Shown here: positions 52,889 to 62,323 of the stretch, piece by piece
Position numbering within the stretch: position 1 is the first letter of the stretch
Layout: every line of letters starts with the position of its first letter
DNA from: Planctomycetaceae bacterium
GTDB taxonomy: Bacteria > Planctomycetota > Planctomycetia > Pirellulales > PALSA-1355
Direction: 5' to 3'
NCBI GenBank assembly: GCA_003153375.1
Contig: PLYM01000219.1
Coordinates: 80,871-144,870 of the forward strand
DNA length: 64,000 nt
Made by a program: the position numbers and the translations under genes
Notes under the pieces: generated by a model
Told to the model about the DNA's origin: nothing
What the model saw: only the letters and a program-made list of their open reading frames with translations
The model's database searches: none

Positions 52889-53833
52889 ATGAACGATTTG
52901 AAGATTTTCAGCGGCCGGGCCAACCCGAACCTCACCAAGAGGATCTGCGATTATCTGGGCCTGCCCATGGGCGGGATCACGATCGGCAACTTTCCCGACA
53001 GCGAAATCATCTGCAAGGTCGACGAGGATATTCGCGGCCGCGACGTGTTTCTCGTACAGCCGACCTGCCCGCCCGTCAACGAGAACCTGATGGAACTGTT
53101 GATCATGATCGAGAGCTGCAAACGGGCCAGCGCCGAACGGATCACGGCCGTCATTCCGTATTACGGATACGCCCGGCAGGATCGCAAGGACGAAGGGCGC
53201 GTGCCGATCACGGCCAAGCTCGTGGCCAACATCATCACCCGCGCCGGGGCCGACCGGGTGCTGGCGATGGACCTGCACGCCGCCCAGATCCAGGGCTTCT
53301 TTGACGTGCCCGTGGATCATTTGTATGCCGCGCCGGTACTCAATGAGTATTTTCTCGAGCTGGACATCGATCCCAAGGACATTGTCGTCGTCAGCCCGGA
53401 CGAAGGCAGCATCAAGCGTGCTTTGGGGCATGCCGAGCGGCTGGGTGGCAACCTGGCCATCGTCGACAAGCGACGGGCGGACGCCGAACACACCCGGCAG
53501 GAAAACATCATCGGGGCAGCGGTCGAAGGCAAGGTCGCGATCATGTTCGACGACATGATCAGCACGGCCGGCTCGATTTGCGGCGCCGCCGAGGTGCTGG
53601 CCCAGCGCGGCGCTCGGCGCATCCACGTGGCGGCCACGCATGGCGTGCTCTGCGGACCGGCGATCGAGCGGCTCAAGAAGTCGCCGATTTTCGAAGTGGT
53701 CATTACCGACACGATTCCGCTCAGACAAGAACAGACCTTGCCCAAGATCAAGGTGCTCAGCGTGGCTCCCCTGCTCGGGGAGGCGATCAAACGCATTCAC
53801 CGCAACGAGTCGGTGAGCCGGCTGTTTGACTAA
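52889..53833 (+). CDS. prs: Ribose-phosphate pyrophosphokinase
   Basis: 314-residue PRPP synthetase. Motifs: MNDLKIFSGRANPNLTKRIC, VIPYYGYARQDRKDEGRVPI (ATP and flexible loop), DLHAAQIQGFFDVPVDHLYA and the PRPP loop CIMFDDMISTAGSI-like block. It makes PRPP for purines, pyrimidines, His, Trp and NAD. A 7-bp stem, ACGCCGT-CTTGA-ACGGCGT, follows the stop at 53835-53853. Confidence 0.96.
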   Translation: MNDLKIFSGRANPNLTKRICDYLGLPMGGITIGNFPDSEIICKVDEDIRGRDVFLVQPTCPPVNENLMELLIMIESCKRASAERITAVIPYYGYARQDRKDEGRVPITAKLVANIITRAGADRVLAMDLHAAQIQGFFDVPVDHLYAAPVLNEYFLELDIDPKDIVVVSPDEGSIKRALGHAERLGGNLAIVDKRRADAEHTRQENIIGAAVEGKVAIMFDDMISTAGSICGAAEVLAQRGARRIHVAATHGVLCGPAIERLKKSPIFEVVITDTIPLRQEQTLPKIKVLSVAPLLGEAIKRIHRNESVSRLFD

Positions 53834-54218
53834 TACGCCGTCTTGAACGGCGTGCCGCCGCCGGCCGGTTGATCTGGAAAAGGCCTATCAGCTGCGGCGA
53901 TCTAGCAATCCTGGGTGATCTTTTCGCCTCGTCGGCTAGCCCTCCCTGGGCACCGGGAAAATGCCGCATAATTCCTGCGCGCCTGGGCTTGAAAGATTGC
54001 GAAATTCAGAGACAATAGCGCGTTTGCCTCGCTACCCATCCCCAGATAGCACGCATCGTGCGTGATCGGTCGGGGCGTGATCGCTCGGGCGACGTAATGG
54101 GGGCGTGCGGCCGGCGACCTTTGGCTCGCCCCCAAGGCGCATGGCAAAACCGAAATATTGCTGCGGTACGAAGCCGCGTGCTGTAAACTGATTAATCAAT
54201 TGGATTTGAGGTGGGTTG
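53834..54218. other. Intergenic stretch, promoter region of the rplY operon
   Basis: 385 bp between prs and rplY. A short stem right after the prs stop may be a weak terminator. No tRNA or small gene was recognised in it. The rplY leader near 54190 is AT-rich. Confidence 0.45.
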
Positions 54219-54842
54219 ATGGCGGAAGTTTTGAATGTCAAACCCCGTAAGTCACGCGGCAAGCGCGAGGCCCGTCGGATGCGCCTCGGTGGCGCGATTC
54301 CGGCGATTCTCTACGGTCACGGCGAGGCCAACCAAAGCCTGGCCGTGGGCGCCGACGAGATGGCCCTGGTCGTGCGCCGTGGCGGTCGCGTTGTCGATCT
54401 CAAGGGCGCGGTGAACGAAAAGGCCCTGATTCGCGACTTGCAGTGGGATATCTACGGCACGCACGTGCTGCACGTCGACTTTGCCCGGGTCTCCGAGCAC
54501 GAACGCATCGAGGTCAAAGTGGCGGTCGAGCTGCGTGGGCAGGCCGTCGGCGTGAAGGATGGCGGCGTGGTCGAGCACTTCGTACACGAAATCGAAATCG
54601 AGTGCGAGGCGTTGTCGATCCCCGATAAGCTCGATTTGAACATCAACGACCTGAAAGTCGGTGACTCGCTAACGGCCGCCGACGTGTCTTTGCCAGCGGG
54701 CGTGACGCTGATTTCCGATCCCGAAGCGGTTTTGGTGCATTGCGTCGAGCCGCGGGATGAGGAGGAAGGCGTTGCGGCTGGCGGAGGCGCCGAACCCGAG
54801 GTGATTGGTCGCAAGGCTGGCGAGGAGGAGGCCGAGGAGTAG
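54219..54842 (+). CDS. rplY: 50S ribosomal protein L25/general stress protein Ctc
   Basis: 207-residue Ctc-type L25 that binds 5S rRNA. The N-terminus has KSRGKREARRMRLGGAIPAI, LYGHGEANQSLAVGADEM. The C-terminal TL5/Ctc domain follows, with an acidic tail. The ATG at 54219 is preferred over the TTG at 54216. It begins the operon rplY-pth-rpsF-ssb-rplI-dnaB. Confidence 0.94.
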   Translation: MAEVLNVKPRKSRGKREARRMRLGGAIPAILYGHGEANQSLAVGADEMALVVRRGGRVVDLKGAVNEKALIRDLQWDIYGTHVLHVDFARVSEHERIEVKVAVELRGQAVGVKDGGVVEHFVHEIEIECEALSIPDKLDLNINDLKVGDSLTAADVSLPAGVTLISDPEAVLVHCVEPRDEEEGVAAGGGAEPEVIGRKAGEEEAEE

Positions 54843-54887
54843 CGTCGCGGTTGGTCCACTGGGGGCCAATGGCTGACGCGCCGGTCC

Positions 54888-55445
54888 ATGAAACTCATCG
54901 TTGGCCTGGGAAATCCCGGGCGAAAGTACGAAGGCACGCGGCATAACGTCGGCTTTCGCGTCCTGGCCGAGCTGCGGCGGATGTACGGGCGGAGCGGGCC
55001 GAAGCAAGCGTTTCAAGGAGAGATCGTTGAAGCGCTGGTGGAGGCGGAAAAGATCCTCTTGCTGACGCCGCACACGCTGATGAATTTGAGCGGTGGAAGC
55101 GTGCTGGCGGCGCGAGATTTTTATAAGATTGATGACGCGGATTTGATGGTCGTCGCCGACGACTTCAACCTGCCCTTGGGCAAGTTGCGGATGCGCAGCG
55201 GCGGATCGTCGGGCGGACAGAAAGGTTTGGAGGATATCATTCGCCGTTTGGGCACCGACCAGGTTCCCCGACTGCGGGTCGGCATCGGCAGCCCCCCAGC
55301 GGGGCGCGAGGGTGCTGACTATGTGCTCGGTCGATTTAGCAAGGCCGAGTTGCCGGAAATTGAGGTTGCGACCGGTCTGGCCGCCGATGCGGTGGTGGTC
55401 TGGATTCGCGAGGGAATGGCGGTCGCGATGAACCGTTACAATTAG
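54888..55445 (+). CDS. pth: Peptidyl-tRNA hydrolase
   Basis: 185-residue enzyme that releases peptides from tRNA. It starts MKLIVGLGNPGRKYEGTRHN (His20-type catalytic His), with LLTPHTLMNLSGGSVLAARD and GGQKGLEDIIRRLGTD. Typical Pth fold length. 45 bp after rplY. Confidence 0.96.
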   Translation: MKLIVGLGNPGRKYEGTRHNVGFRVLAELRRMYGRSGPKQAFQGEIVEALVEAEKILLLTPHTLMNLSGGSVLAARDFYKIDDADLMVVADDFNLPLGKLRMRSGGSSGGQKGLEDIIRRLGTDQVPRLRVGIGSPPAGREGADYVLGRFSKAELPEIEVATGLAADAVVVWIREGMAVAMNRYN

Positions 55446-55463
55446 AACCAGCAGGAGTTACTT

Positions 55464-55880
55464 GTGGCTGTCAACGTGTATGAAGGCATGTGCATCCTGG
55501 ATTCGAATCGCTATTCGCGCGATACCGCGGGCGTTTCGGGCCAAATTCCCGAGATGATTCAAAAGCTGGGCGGCGAGCTGCTGGCCAGCCGTTTGTGGGA
55601 AGAGCGCCGCCTGGCCTATCCCATCGACGGACACCGCAAGGGAACCTATTGGCTAACCTACTTCAAGTTGGACAGCGGCCAGTTGGTCGCCCTGAACCGG
55701 CAGTGCCAATTGAGCGAGAGCATCGTGCGGACCTTGTTCCTCAAGGTCGAGCCGCGTATCGCCGACGCGCTGGTCAGTCATGCCCTGGCTGGTCCGACGG
55801 CACAGCGTCGCGTGCGCGAAACGGTGCCCGCCGCGGCGGTGGCGGTTCCGGATGTGGATCTGGAAGCGGAAGAAGTCTAA
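55464..55880 (+). CDS. rpsF: 30S ribosomal protein S6
   Basis: 138-residue S6. The core reads VNVYEGMCILDSNRYSRDTA and WEERRLAYPIDGHRKGTYWL. The last 35 residues form a tail not part of the fold. The start is GTG, behind an AGGAG SD. Next gene ssb begins 36 bp later. Confidence 0.94.
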   Translation: MAVNVYEGMCILDSNRYSRDTAGVSGQIPEMIQKLGGELLASRLWEERRLAYPIDGHRKGTYWLTYFKLDSGQLVALNRQCQLSESIVRTLFLKVEPRIADALVSHALAGPTAQRRVRETVPAAAVAVPDVDLEAEEV

Positions 55881-55916
55881 GGGCAGTCCGGCGCGGGTGC
55901 GCGGAAGGAGCCGGTG

Positions 55917-56378
55917 ATGGCCAGTTTCAATCGTGTGATCTTGGTGGGCAACGTCACCCGCGACCCCGAGCTGCGGTACATTCCCAGCGGCTCGGCCGTC
56001 ACGGAAATCGGCCTGGCCGTCAACGATCGGCGCAAGAACGCCGCGGGCGAATGGATCGAGGAAACGACCTTCATCGACGTGACCCTCTGGGCGCGGACGG
56101 CCGAAGTCGCCAGCGAGTACCTGAGCAAGGGCTCGAGTGTGCTGATTGAAGGCCGGTTGAAGCTCGATACCTGGGAAAAGGATGGCAAGAAGAACTCAAA
56201 GCTTCGCGTGATTGGCGAGCGGATGCAAATGCTCGGCGCCCGCGGAGCTGGGGGGGGTGGCGGAGGAACTGGTGGCGGGGGTGGCCCCCGCACCGCGGCC
56301 CGGCGCGATGAAGGCGGCGGACCACCAGCTCGCGATGAGTTCGAAGGCGGACCCCCGGACGACGACATCCCGTTCTAG
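55917..56378 (+). CDS. ssb: Single-stranded DNA-binding protein
   Basis: 153-residue OB-fold protein. The N-terminus is [20 protein letters not shown]. The C-terminal tail is Gly-rich and ends in the acidic tip GPPDDDIPF, which recruits repair and replication partners. No rpsR gene lies between ssb and rplI, unlike in many bacteria. A GTG at 55914 adjoins the ATG used. Confidence 0.95.
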   Translation: MASFNRVILVGNVTRDPELRYIPSGSAVTEIGLAVNDRRKNAAGEWIEETTFIDVTLWARTAEVASEYLSKGSSVLIEGRLKLDTWEKDGKKNSKLRVIGERMQMLGARGAGGGGGGTGGGGGPRTAARRDEGGGPPARDEFEGGPPDDDIPF

Positions 56379-56443
56379 CCGGCACGCCGGCGCTCAAAAC
56401 ACAACGAATCATATAGCGATCCATTGACTTTCGGAGAAATTCC

Positions 56444-56983
56444 ATGTCCCGCGTTAAATCAGCGTCCCTCCGCACCAAGAGCAAGCGGCTTCCGCGTGGC
56501 AAGCACAACGGGGTTGAGTTGCTGCTGATTCAAGCGGTCGATCACGTCGGCGCTCAGGGCGACGTGGTGGAAGTGAAACGCGGCTATGCGATGAATTATC
56601 TGTTGCCGCAGGGCCTGGCCACGATCGCCACGGACCACCACAAACGGATGGTCGAAAAACACAAGGCCCGGTTGCAGGCGATTCAGAACGCCCGCATGGC
56701 CGGACTTCGCGAATTGGCCACCACGCTCGGCAAGCAAAGCGTCACGATCGAAGCCAACGCGAACGACGAAGGCCACCTGTACGGCTCGGTGGGCGCCCCG
56801 GAAATCGTTGCGGCCCTCAAGCGGAACGAAATCACGATCACCTCCGACCAGGTGCGACTCAAGGGTCCGCTGAAGGAATTGGGCCTGTACACGGTCAATA
56901 TCCATCTGGGCCACGACATCGAAGGCGAATTGAAGGTCTGGGTCGTGCCGACCGTGACCGAGGAAGCGCCCGAAAAGAAGTGA
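56444..56983 (+). CDS. rplI: 50S ribosomal protein L9
   Basis: 179-residue L9. It shows VEVKRGYAMNYLLPQGLATI and a C-terminal domain with FEANANDEGHLYGSVGAPEI-type residues (ANDEGHLYGSVGAPEIVAAL). The first about 20 basic residues (RVKSASLRTKSKRLPRGKHN) are an unusual extension before GVELLLIQAVDHVG. It is 65 bp after ssb. Confidence 0.93.
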   Translation: MSRVKSASLRTKSKRLPRGKHNGVELLLIQAVDHVGAQGDVVEVKRGYAMNYLLPQGLATIATDHHKRMVEKHKARLQAIQNARMAGLRELATTLGKQSVTIEANANDEGHLYGSVGAPEIVAALKRNEITITSDQVRLKGPLKELGLYTVNIHLGHDIEGELKVWVVPTVTEEAPEKK

Positions 56984-57104
56984 CCCGGCCGTAATAGTGG
57001 CTGTCCGGCCGCCAAATAGGGCGGCGGATTCGGCACGCGACACGGACGGACGTTCGCCCGGTTGCCGAAGGACGCGATGGGGATGGCACGGAGGGCGCGC
57101 AGCG

Positions 57105-58496
57105 GTGAAAGCCAACTCGGAAATTCTCGATCGGCAGCCGCCGTGTAATCTCGAGGCCGAACGCGGGGTGTTGGGCAGCATCTTGTTGCTGCCAACCATC
57201 TGCGACGACGTCGCGCTGATCCTCCGGGCCGAGGACTTCTACGACGACGCCCACCGCATTCTCTACACGCACATCCGCGAACTGCACGACGCCGGCCGGC
57301 GCATCGATACCACGCTGCTGGTCGAGCGGCTGAAAACGGCCGGTCAATACGAGGCGGTCGGCGGCGCGGCTCGTCTGGCCGAAGTGTTGCAATCCGTGCC
57401 CACGGCGGCGAATGCGACGCATTATGCCGAGATCGTCAAGGACAAGGCCACGCTCCGCGCGCTGATCCATTCGAGCACGGAGATCCTGCGAGACGCTTAC
57501 GGTGGATCGCTCGAGGCTCGCGAAATGCTCGCCAGCGCCGAGCAGAAGATTTTCGCCATTCTGGATCACCGGGGCGCGGGCCAGCTCTCGAACATTCGCG
57601 ACGTGCTGCAAGAGGCCATGGTGCGCATCGACGCCCGGATGCGCAATGAGCACGCCATCGGCGGCATTGAAACGGGTTTTCGTGATTTCGACACCCTGAC
57701 CGGCGGCCTGCACGAATCGGAGTTGATCATTCTGGCAGCGCGTCCGAGCATGGGAAAAACGGCGTTGGCCTTGAACATCGCCGAGCACGCCTCGTTCGTG
57801 CTGCGCAGCGCCACGCTGTTCGTCAGCCTGGAAATGTCGTCGGTCGAATTGGCTGACCGCATGCTTTGCTCCCTGGCCGAGGTGAATGGCCAGCGGCTGC
57901 GCAACGGCACGATCTCGAACGAGGATCGCCGCAAACTGGTCGAAAAGGCGGCCGAAATGAGCCAGGCCCCGCTGTATGTCGACGACACGCCCAGCCGCAC
58001 CGTAACCGAAATCGCCGCCGCGGCCCGCCGCCTGAAGCGCAAGGCGAACCTGGGACTGATCGTGATCGACTACTTGCAGTTGATCGATCCCGATAACCCG
58101 CGCGACCCGCGCCAGGAACAGGTGGCCAAGATCGCACGGCGACTGAAAGGTTTGGCCCGCGAGCTGAAAGTGCCCGTGTTGTGCCTGGCCCAGTTGAACC
58201 GTCAGGTGGAAGCCTCGCGCGATAACAAGCCCCGCTTGAGTCACCTGCGGGAGAGCGGCGCCATCGAGCAGGATGCCGACGTGGTGATGTTCGTGCATCG
58301 CGAGGAATATTTCATGACCGACGAGGAGGATCGGAAAAAAGTCGCCGGACAGGCCGATCTGATCGTCGCCAAACAGCGTAATGGCCCGATCGGCGACGTT
58401 AAGCTGGCCTGGATGCGGGATTTCACGCGTTTTCGCGACAGCACCCAGCGTCCGTTCGACGAATTCGAGGCCTACAACGCGGCTGAAAGCTTCTAG
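57105..58496 (+). CDS. dnaB: Replicative DNA helicase DnaB
   Basis: 463-residue RecA-fold hexameric helicase. N-terminal domain: PPCNLEAERGVLGSILLLP. Walker A is ILAARPSMGKTALALNIAEH, Walker B is LGLIVIDYLQLIDPDNP, and the Arg-finger region is LSHLRESGAIEQDADVVMFV. The start is GTG 57105, preceded by GGAGGG; the longer frame adds an Arg-rich piece. No intein is present. Confidence 0.96.
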   Translation: MKANSEILDRQPPCNLEAERGVLGSILLLPTICDDVALILRAEDFYDDAHRILYTHIRELHDAGRRIDTTLLVERLKTAGQYEAVGGAARLAEVLQSVPTAANATHYAEIVKDKATLRALIHSSTEILRDAYGGSLEAREMLASAEQKIFAILDHRGAGQLSNIRDVLQEAMVRIDARMRNEHAIGGIETGFRDFDTLTGGLHESELIILAARPSMGKTALALNIAEHASFVLRSATLFVSLEMSSVELADRMLCSLAEVNGQRLRNGTISNEDRRKLVEKAAEMSQAPLYVDDTPSRTVTEIAAAARRLKRKANLGLIVIDYLQLIDPDNPRDPRQEQVAKIARRLKGLARELKVPVLCLAQLNRQVEASRDNKPRLSHLRESGAIEQDADVVMFVHREEYFMTDEEDRKKVAGQADLIVAKQRNGPIGDVKLAWMRDFTRFRDSTQRPFDEFEAYNAAESF

Positions 58497-58749
58497 CTGC
58501 CAGCGGCGTCGGTCTTGCCCGGTTTGCCACCGTCTCGGCTTCGCACATCTCCTGACGAATTCCCCTTGTCGCGCGGGCGGCGTTTCTGTATCTCTACGCC
58601 ACTTTTGACGCCCCGAAAGTGAGCACGGACATCAGTTGCCGGGCCCCCGGGGCTAACGAAGAGTGTCGCCGCTCGCGCCGTGCGATGAGCCCGGACGTCG
58701 GCATCCCATCACGTCTCCAAGTCTTTCAACCTGTTCGGAACCGAGCTGA

Positions 58750-61700
58750 ATGGCTCTAGTTCGTTGCCACGTTCCGCTCCTGCTGCGCCTCGCCATGAGC
58801 ACGCTCGTGATCAGCCTGGTGCTGGACGCCGCGCCGCTCGCGGCGCAGAGCAAGTCGGGCGGGCAATCCAATGCGGCTGGCCCCGCGGAGTCGACCACTC
58901 CGTTGCCGGCATCGGTCGAGGAACCGGCGGCGCCCCAAGAACGGGTGCTGGATATTCGGATTGTCGGCAACAAGACGATCTCGCGCGACAAAGTGCTGGC
59001 CAACATGGGCACGCGCATCGACCGTCCCTTTGACCAGGCGACATTCGAGAAGGACATCCGCAAGCTGTCCTCGAAGAACTGGTTCGTACACGTCCACCCG
59101 CTGCCGCGCGACCACGTGGCCGGCGGCGTGATCGTTACGCTCGAAGTGGTCGAGCGCCCCGTGCAGGAGTACGTGAAATTTCTGGGCAACAAGAAAGCCA
59201 AATCGCGCGTGCTGGAAAAAGAGGCGGGCGTCAAGAAGGGCGACCCGCTGGATATCTACGCCGTGCAAGACGGCCAGCGCAAGCTCGAATCCTATTACCA
59301 GAGCAAGGGCTTCAACGACGTCAAGGTCACGATCCTCGAAGGCAGCAAGATCGGTGACCGCGGCACGATCTACCTGATCAACGAGGGCAAGGTGCAGAAG
59401 TTTTCCGCCGTGCTGTTCGAGGGTAACTCGAACGCCATTGCTCCCTCGGGCCAGTTGAAGGGCAAGGTCCAGTCACGCGTGCCGATTCTGTGGGTGTTCA
59501 AGGGCAAGGTCGATCGCAAGAAGATCGACGAGGACGTCGAAAAGCTGACCGCCTACTATCGCGGGCTGGGCTTCTTCAAGGCAACGGTCGGCCGCGACTA
59601 TGAGTACAACGACGAAGAGGACCGCGTCACGCTCAAGTTCTACATCAGCGAGGGGCCCCGCTACAAGGTCCGTAGCGTGTCGTTCATCGGCAACAAGGTC
59701 TATCCCGAGAATGCGTTGAGCTACAACCTCAAGCTCAAGGGTGGCGACTACTACGATCAGTCGAAGATGAACACCGACATCGGCACCGTGAAGGATTTGT
59801 ACGGCGCCCACGGCTACGTCTTTGCCGATTCCGTGGCCGATCTACGGTTCTTCGAAGAGCCGGGCGAATTGGATCTGATCTACAAAGTCAGCGAGGGTTC
59901 GCAGTATCGCATCGGCGACATCACGATTCAGATCAAGGGCGACAATTCGCACACGCGCTACTCGACCGTGCTCAACCGGCTGTCGATGCGGCCAGGCGAC
60001 ATTGCCGACATTCGCCAGTTCCGTTCCAGCGAGCGGCGGTTGAAGGGATCGGGTTTATATAACACCGATCCGAGCAAGGGCGAGTTGCCGAAGATCGTCT
60101 TTTCGCCGCCCGATTCGGAAGAGAACTCCATGGCTGGCAAGAAACGCGCCACTGCCAAGGCCAACAATCCGGATTCGTTCCGTGGACAGAGCCCCGATGA
60201 ATTGCCCACGTTGAATGTCAACGTCGCGGTCGCGGCACCGATCCTTGACGAGTCGCAGCAGGGTGCGGCTGAGGGTCCGGCGGCGAATCAGCCCGTCACC
60301 AGCTATCGCGTCCCGGCGCCGGCCCGCCCCTCGAATTTTCAGCCGGGCGTCAAAGTGCGCTTCCAAAGCCCCGATGGCGGCTACGGCGGCCGCGCCGTCA
60401 ATCCGATGACTCCAGGTCCGCAGCCCTATTCAGTCAATCAACCGCCCGCTACGTCACCGCCGGTCACGTCGCAACCCTATAGCGGCCAGCCGACATACGG
60501 CGCACCGCAGCCCGCTTACGGGGCACCACAGCCTGCCTATGGCGCGCCCGCACCGGCGTATGGCGCGCCGGCGCAACCCGGATATGGCGGCCAGGGGCCC
60601 AGTTTGGGCGGAACCGATGGCCCCCCTCCGAACAACCTGACGCCGCAGGTCGACACGTTCGGTCAAAACGCTGACGGCCTGCCCTCGTTGCCCGTGATCG
60701 TCACGATGAACGAGGCCCAGACGGGCAAGTTCATGTTCGGCGCCGGCGTGAACTCGAACGCGGGTCTTGTCGGCTCGATCGTATTGGACGAACAGAACTT
60801 CGACTGGCAGCGTGTGCCGACGAGTTGGGAAGACTTCCGCAGCGGCCAGGCCTTCCGTGGCGCCGGACAGAAGTTCCGCATCGAGGCCGCGCCGGGTACG
60901 CAAGTTTCGCGCTACATGGCCAACTTCACCGAGCCCTATCTGTTCGATACGGCGGTGGGCTTGGGTTTGAGCGCCTATTACTTCCAGCGGTTTTATCAGG
61001 ACTGGACCGAACAACGTGCCGGCGGCCGCGCCAGCTTGCTCTACCAGTTCACCCCCGACTTGTCGGGCAGCATGACGTTCCGGGGTGAAGAGATTCGCAT
61101 TTCGCAGCCGCGCGTTCTCGGCGTGCCGGCGTTGGATGAAGTGTTGGGCTACACGCAACTCTATAGCGGCAAGGCTCAGTTGGCGCACGACACGCGAAAC
61201 AACAGCTTCCTGCCCACCGAGGGCCACTATATCGAAGCCGACTTCGAGTACGGCTTCGGCTCGTTCAACTGGCCCCGCTTCATGGCCAACTTGCGTCAGC
61301 ACTGGCTGCTGAAGCAGCGGCCCGACGGCACCGGTCAGCACTCGTTCAGCATCTACGAGCAGTTTGGCATTTCGGGCAACAACACGCCGATATACGAACG
61401 CTTCTTTGCCGGCGGTTTCGGCACCTTGCGCGGCTTCCAGTTCCGCGGTGCCTCGCCCATGATCAATACCGTCGAAGTGGGCGGTATGTTCGAGACGCTG
61501 ACTTCGTTGGAATACATGTTCCCGATCACGGCCGACGACATGCTGCGAGGCGTGGCGTTTGTCGACTTCGGTACGGTTGAACTGACCGATACGATCAACT
61601 GGAACAACTTCCGCGTCGCCCCCGGCTTCGGCTTTCGCGTAACGATCCCGATGATCAGCATGGCGCCGATCGCGCTCGACTTTGCCGTGCCGGTGCACAA

Positions 61701-61755
61701 TGCCCCGACTGACTTGAAACAGGTCTTTAGCTTCTTCGTCGGCGTGGGGCACTAG
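58750..61755 (+). CDS. bamA: Outer-membrane protein assembly factor BamA, with an inserted repeat linker
   Basis: 1001-residue Omp85 protein. Signal peptide at about 1-37. POTRA-like domains lie in 60-460 (DIRIVGNKTISRDKVLANMG, RSVSFIGNKVYPENALSYNL). Residues about 470-640 form a low-complexity linker, including repeats of YGAPQPA (about 583-612). The C-terminal beta-barrel runs 650-1001 and holds the RGF motif region LRGFQFRGASP. It inserts beta-barrel proteins in the outer membrane. No skp gene is adjacent. Confidence 0.93.
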   Translation: MALVRCHVPLLLRLAMSTLVISLVLDAAPLAAQSKSGGQSNAAGPAESTTPLPASVEEPAAPQERVLDIRIVGNKTISRDKVLANMGTRIDRPFDQATFEKDIRKLSSKNWFVHVHPLPRDHVAGGVIVTLEVVERPVQEYVKFLGNKKAKSRVLEKEAGVKKGDPLDIYAVQDGQRKLESYYQSKGFNDVKVTILEGSKIGDRGTIYLINEGKVQKFSAVLFEGNSNAIAPSGQLKGKVQSRVPILWVFKGKVDRKKIDEDVEKLTAYYRGLGFFKATVGRDYEYNDEEDRVTLKFYISEGPRYKVRSVSFIGNKVYPENALSYNLKLKGGDYYDQSKMNTDIGTVKDLYGAHGYVFADSVADLRFFEEPGELDLIYKVSEGSQYRIGDITIQIKGDNSHTRYSTVLNRLSMRPGDIADIRQFRSSERRLKGSGLYNTDPSKGELPKIVFSPPDSEENSMAGKKRATAKANNPDSFRGQSPDELPTLNVNVAVAAPILDESQQGAAEGPAANQPVTSYRVPAPARPSNFQPGVKVRFQSPDGGYGGRAVNPMTPGPQPYSVNQPPATSPPVTSQPYSGQPTYGAPQPAYGAPQPAYGAPAPAYGAPAQPGYGGQGPSLGGTDGPPPNNLTPQVDTFGQNADGLPSLPVIVTMNEAQTGKFMFGAGVNSNAGLVGSIVLDEQNFDWQRVPTSWEDFRSGQAFRGAGQKFRIEAAPGTQVSRYMANFTEPYLFDTAVGLGLSAYYFQRFYQDWTEQRAGGRASLLYQFTPDLSGSMTFRGEEIRISQPRVLGVPALDEVLGYTQLYSGKAQLAHDTRNNSFLPTEGHYIEADFEYGFGSFNWPRFMANLRQHWLLKQRPDGTGQHSFSIYEQFGISGNNTPIYERFFAGGFGTLRGFQFRGASPMINTVEVGGMFETLTSLEYMFPITADDMLRGVAFVDFGTVELTDTINWNNFRVAPGFGFRVTIPMISMAPIALDFAVPVHNAPTDLKQVFSFFVGVGH

Positions 61756-61790
61756 TTCTTCGTGGGCGTCCGCCAATAGGCAAAACAACA

Positions 61791-61820
61791 AACGCCGCCG
61801 CGCACTTGCGCGACGGCGTT
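61791..61820. terminator. Probable bidirectional terminator
   Basis: AACGCCGCCGCGC / GCGCGACGGCGTT (61791-61803 and 61808-61820) with a 4-base loop and one mismatch, between convergent bamA and the minus-strand gene at 61858. An A-rich stretch on the left favours termination of the minus-strand gene. Confidence 0.75.
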
Positions 61821-61857
61821 CGAGTTGTTGATGCGTCTCATCCGGTTGCGGCGGCCA

Positions 61858-62214
61858 TTACCACCCGCGGCGATAGCCGTAGTAGCCTGGCGCCACATAG
61901 GGCGGATACACGCGCGGCGTAACTCCGTAATAGCCGGTGTAGGGATACGCACCGTAGTAGGCCCCATAGGCGTAGGGCCGCGCCACGACGACGGGCGCGC
62001 GATAGCCGTAATACGGGCGATAGCCGTAACGACGCCAGCCAACGGTGGTGATGGTCGGCGAGTTGTCTGTTTGTGTGGCCAAGGTCGGCGCGCTGCCACC
62101 CGTCGTATACACGGCCGGCCGAATCGTCACATCGGCAGCCAGGGCCGCGCTGGCCGAAAAGGCCAACAAGCCCAGCAGGGCTGCGGCCAACGTCAGTTTG
62201 GAAAAGCGTTTCAT
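61858..62214 (-). CDS. Small exported Tyr/Gly-rich protein
   Basis: 118-residue secreted protein. The signal peptide is MKRFSKLTLAAALLGLLAFS with a cut near ALAA. The mature part is Tyr/Gly/Pro-rich (YYGYRAPVVVARPYAYGAYY), with low complexity. Start 62214 was chosen for the signal peptide. Common as small surface proteins in planctomycetes; role unknown. Confidence 0.8.
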   Translation of the reverse strand: MKRFSKLTLAAALLGLLAFSASAALAADVTIRPAVYTTGGSAPTLATQTDNSPTITTVGWRRYGYRPYYGYRAPVVVARPYAYGAYYGAYPYTGYYGVTPRVYPPYVAPGYYGYRRGW

Positions 62215-62323
62215 GAAAGGGTCCTCCAGGCGAAAATGAATCGGGTCGCCACCAAGAATGCTACGTCTAGGAGGCGCGAAGAGCAAGAATTTGCCAAAAA
62301 TAACGATAACTCCGACCGCTAAC

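Noticed and set aside
53834-54218. Possible tRNA gene in the prs-rplY gap
   Set aside because: No T-arm GTTCGA consensus with paired acceptor stems could be folded by eye.
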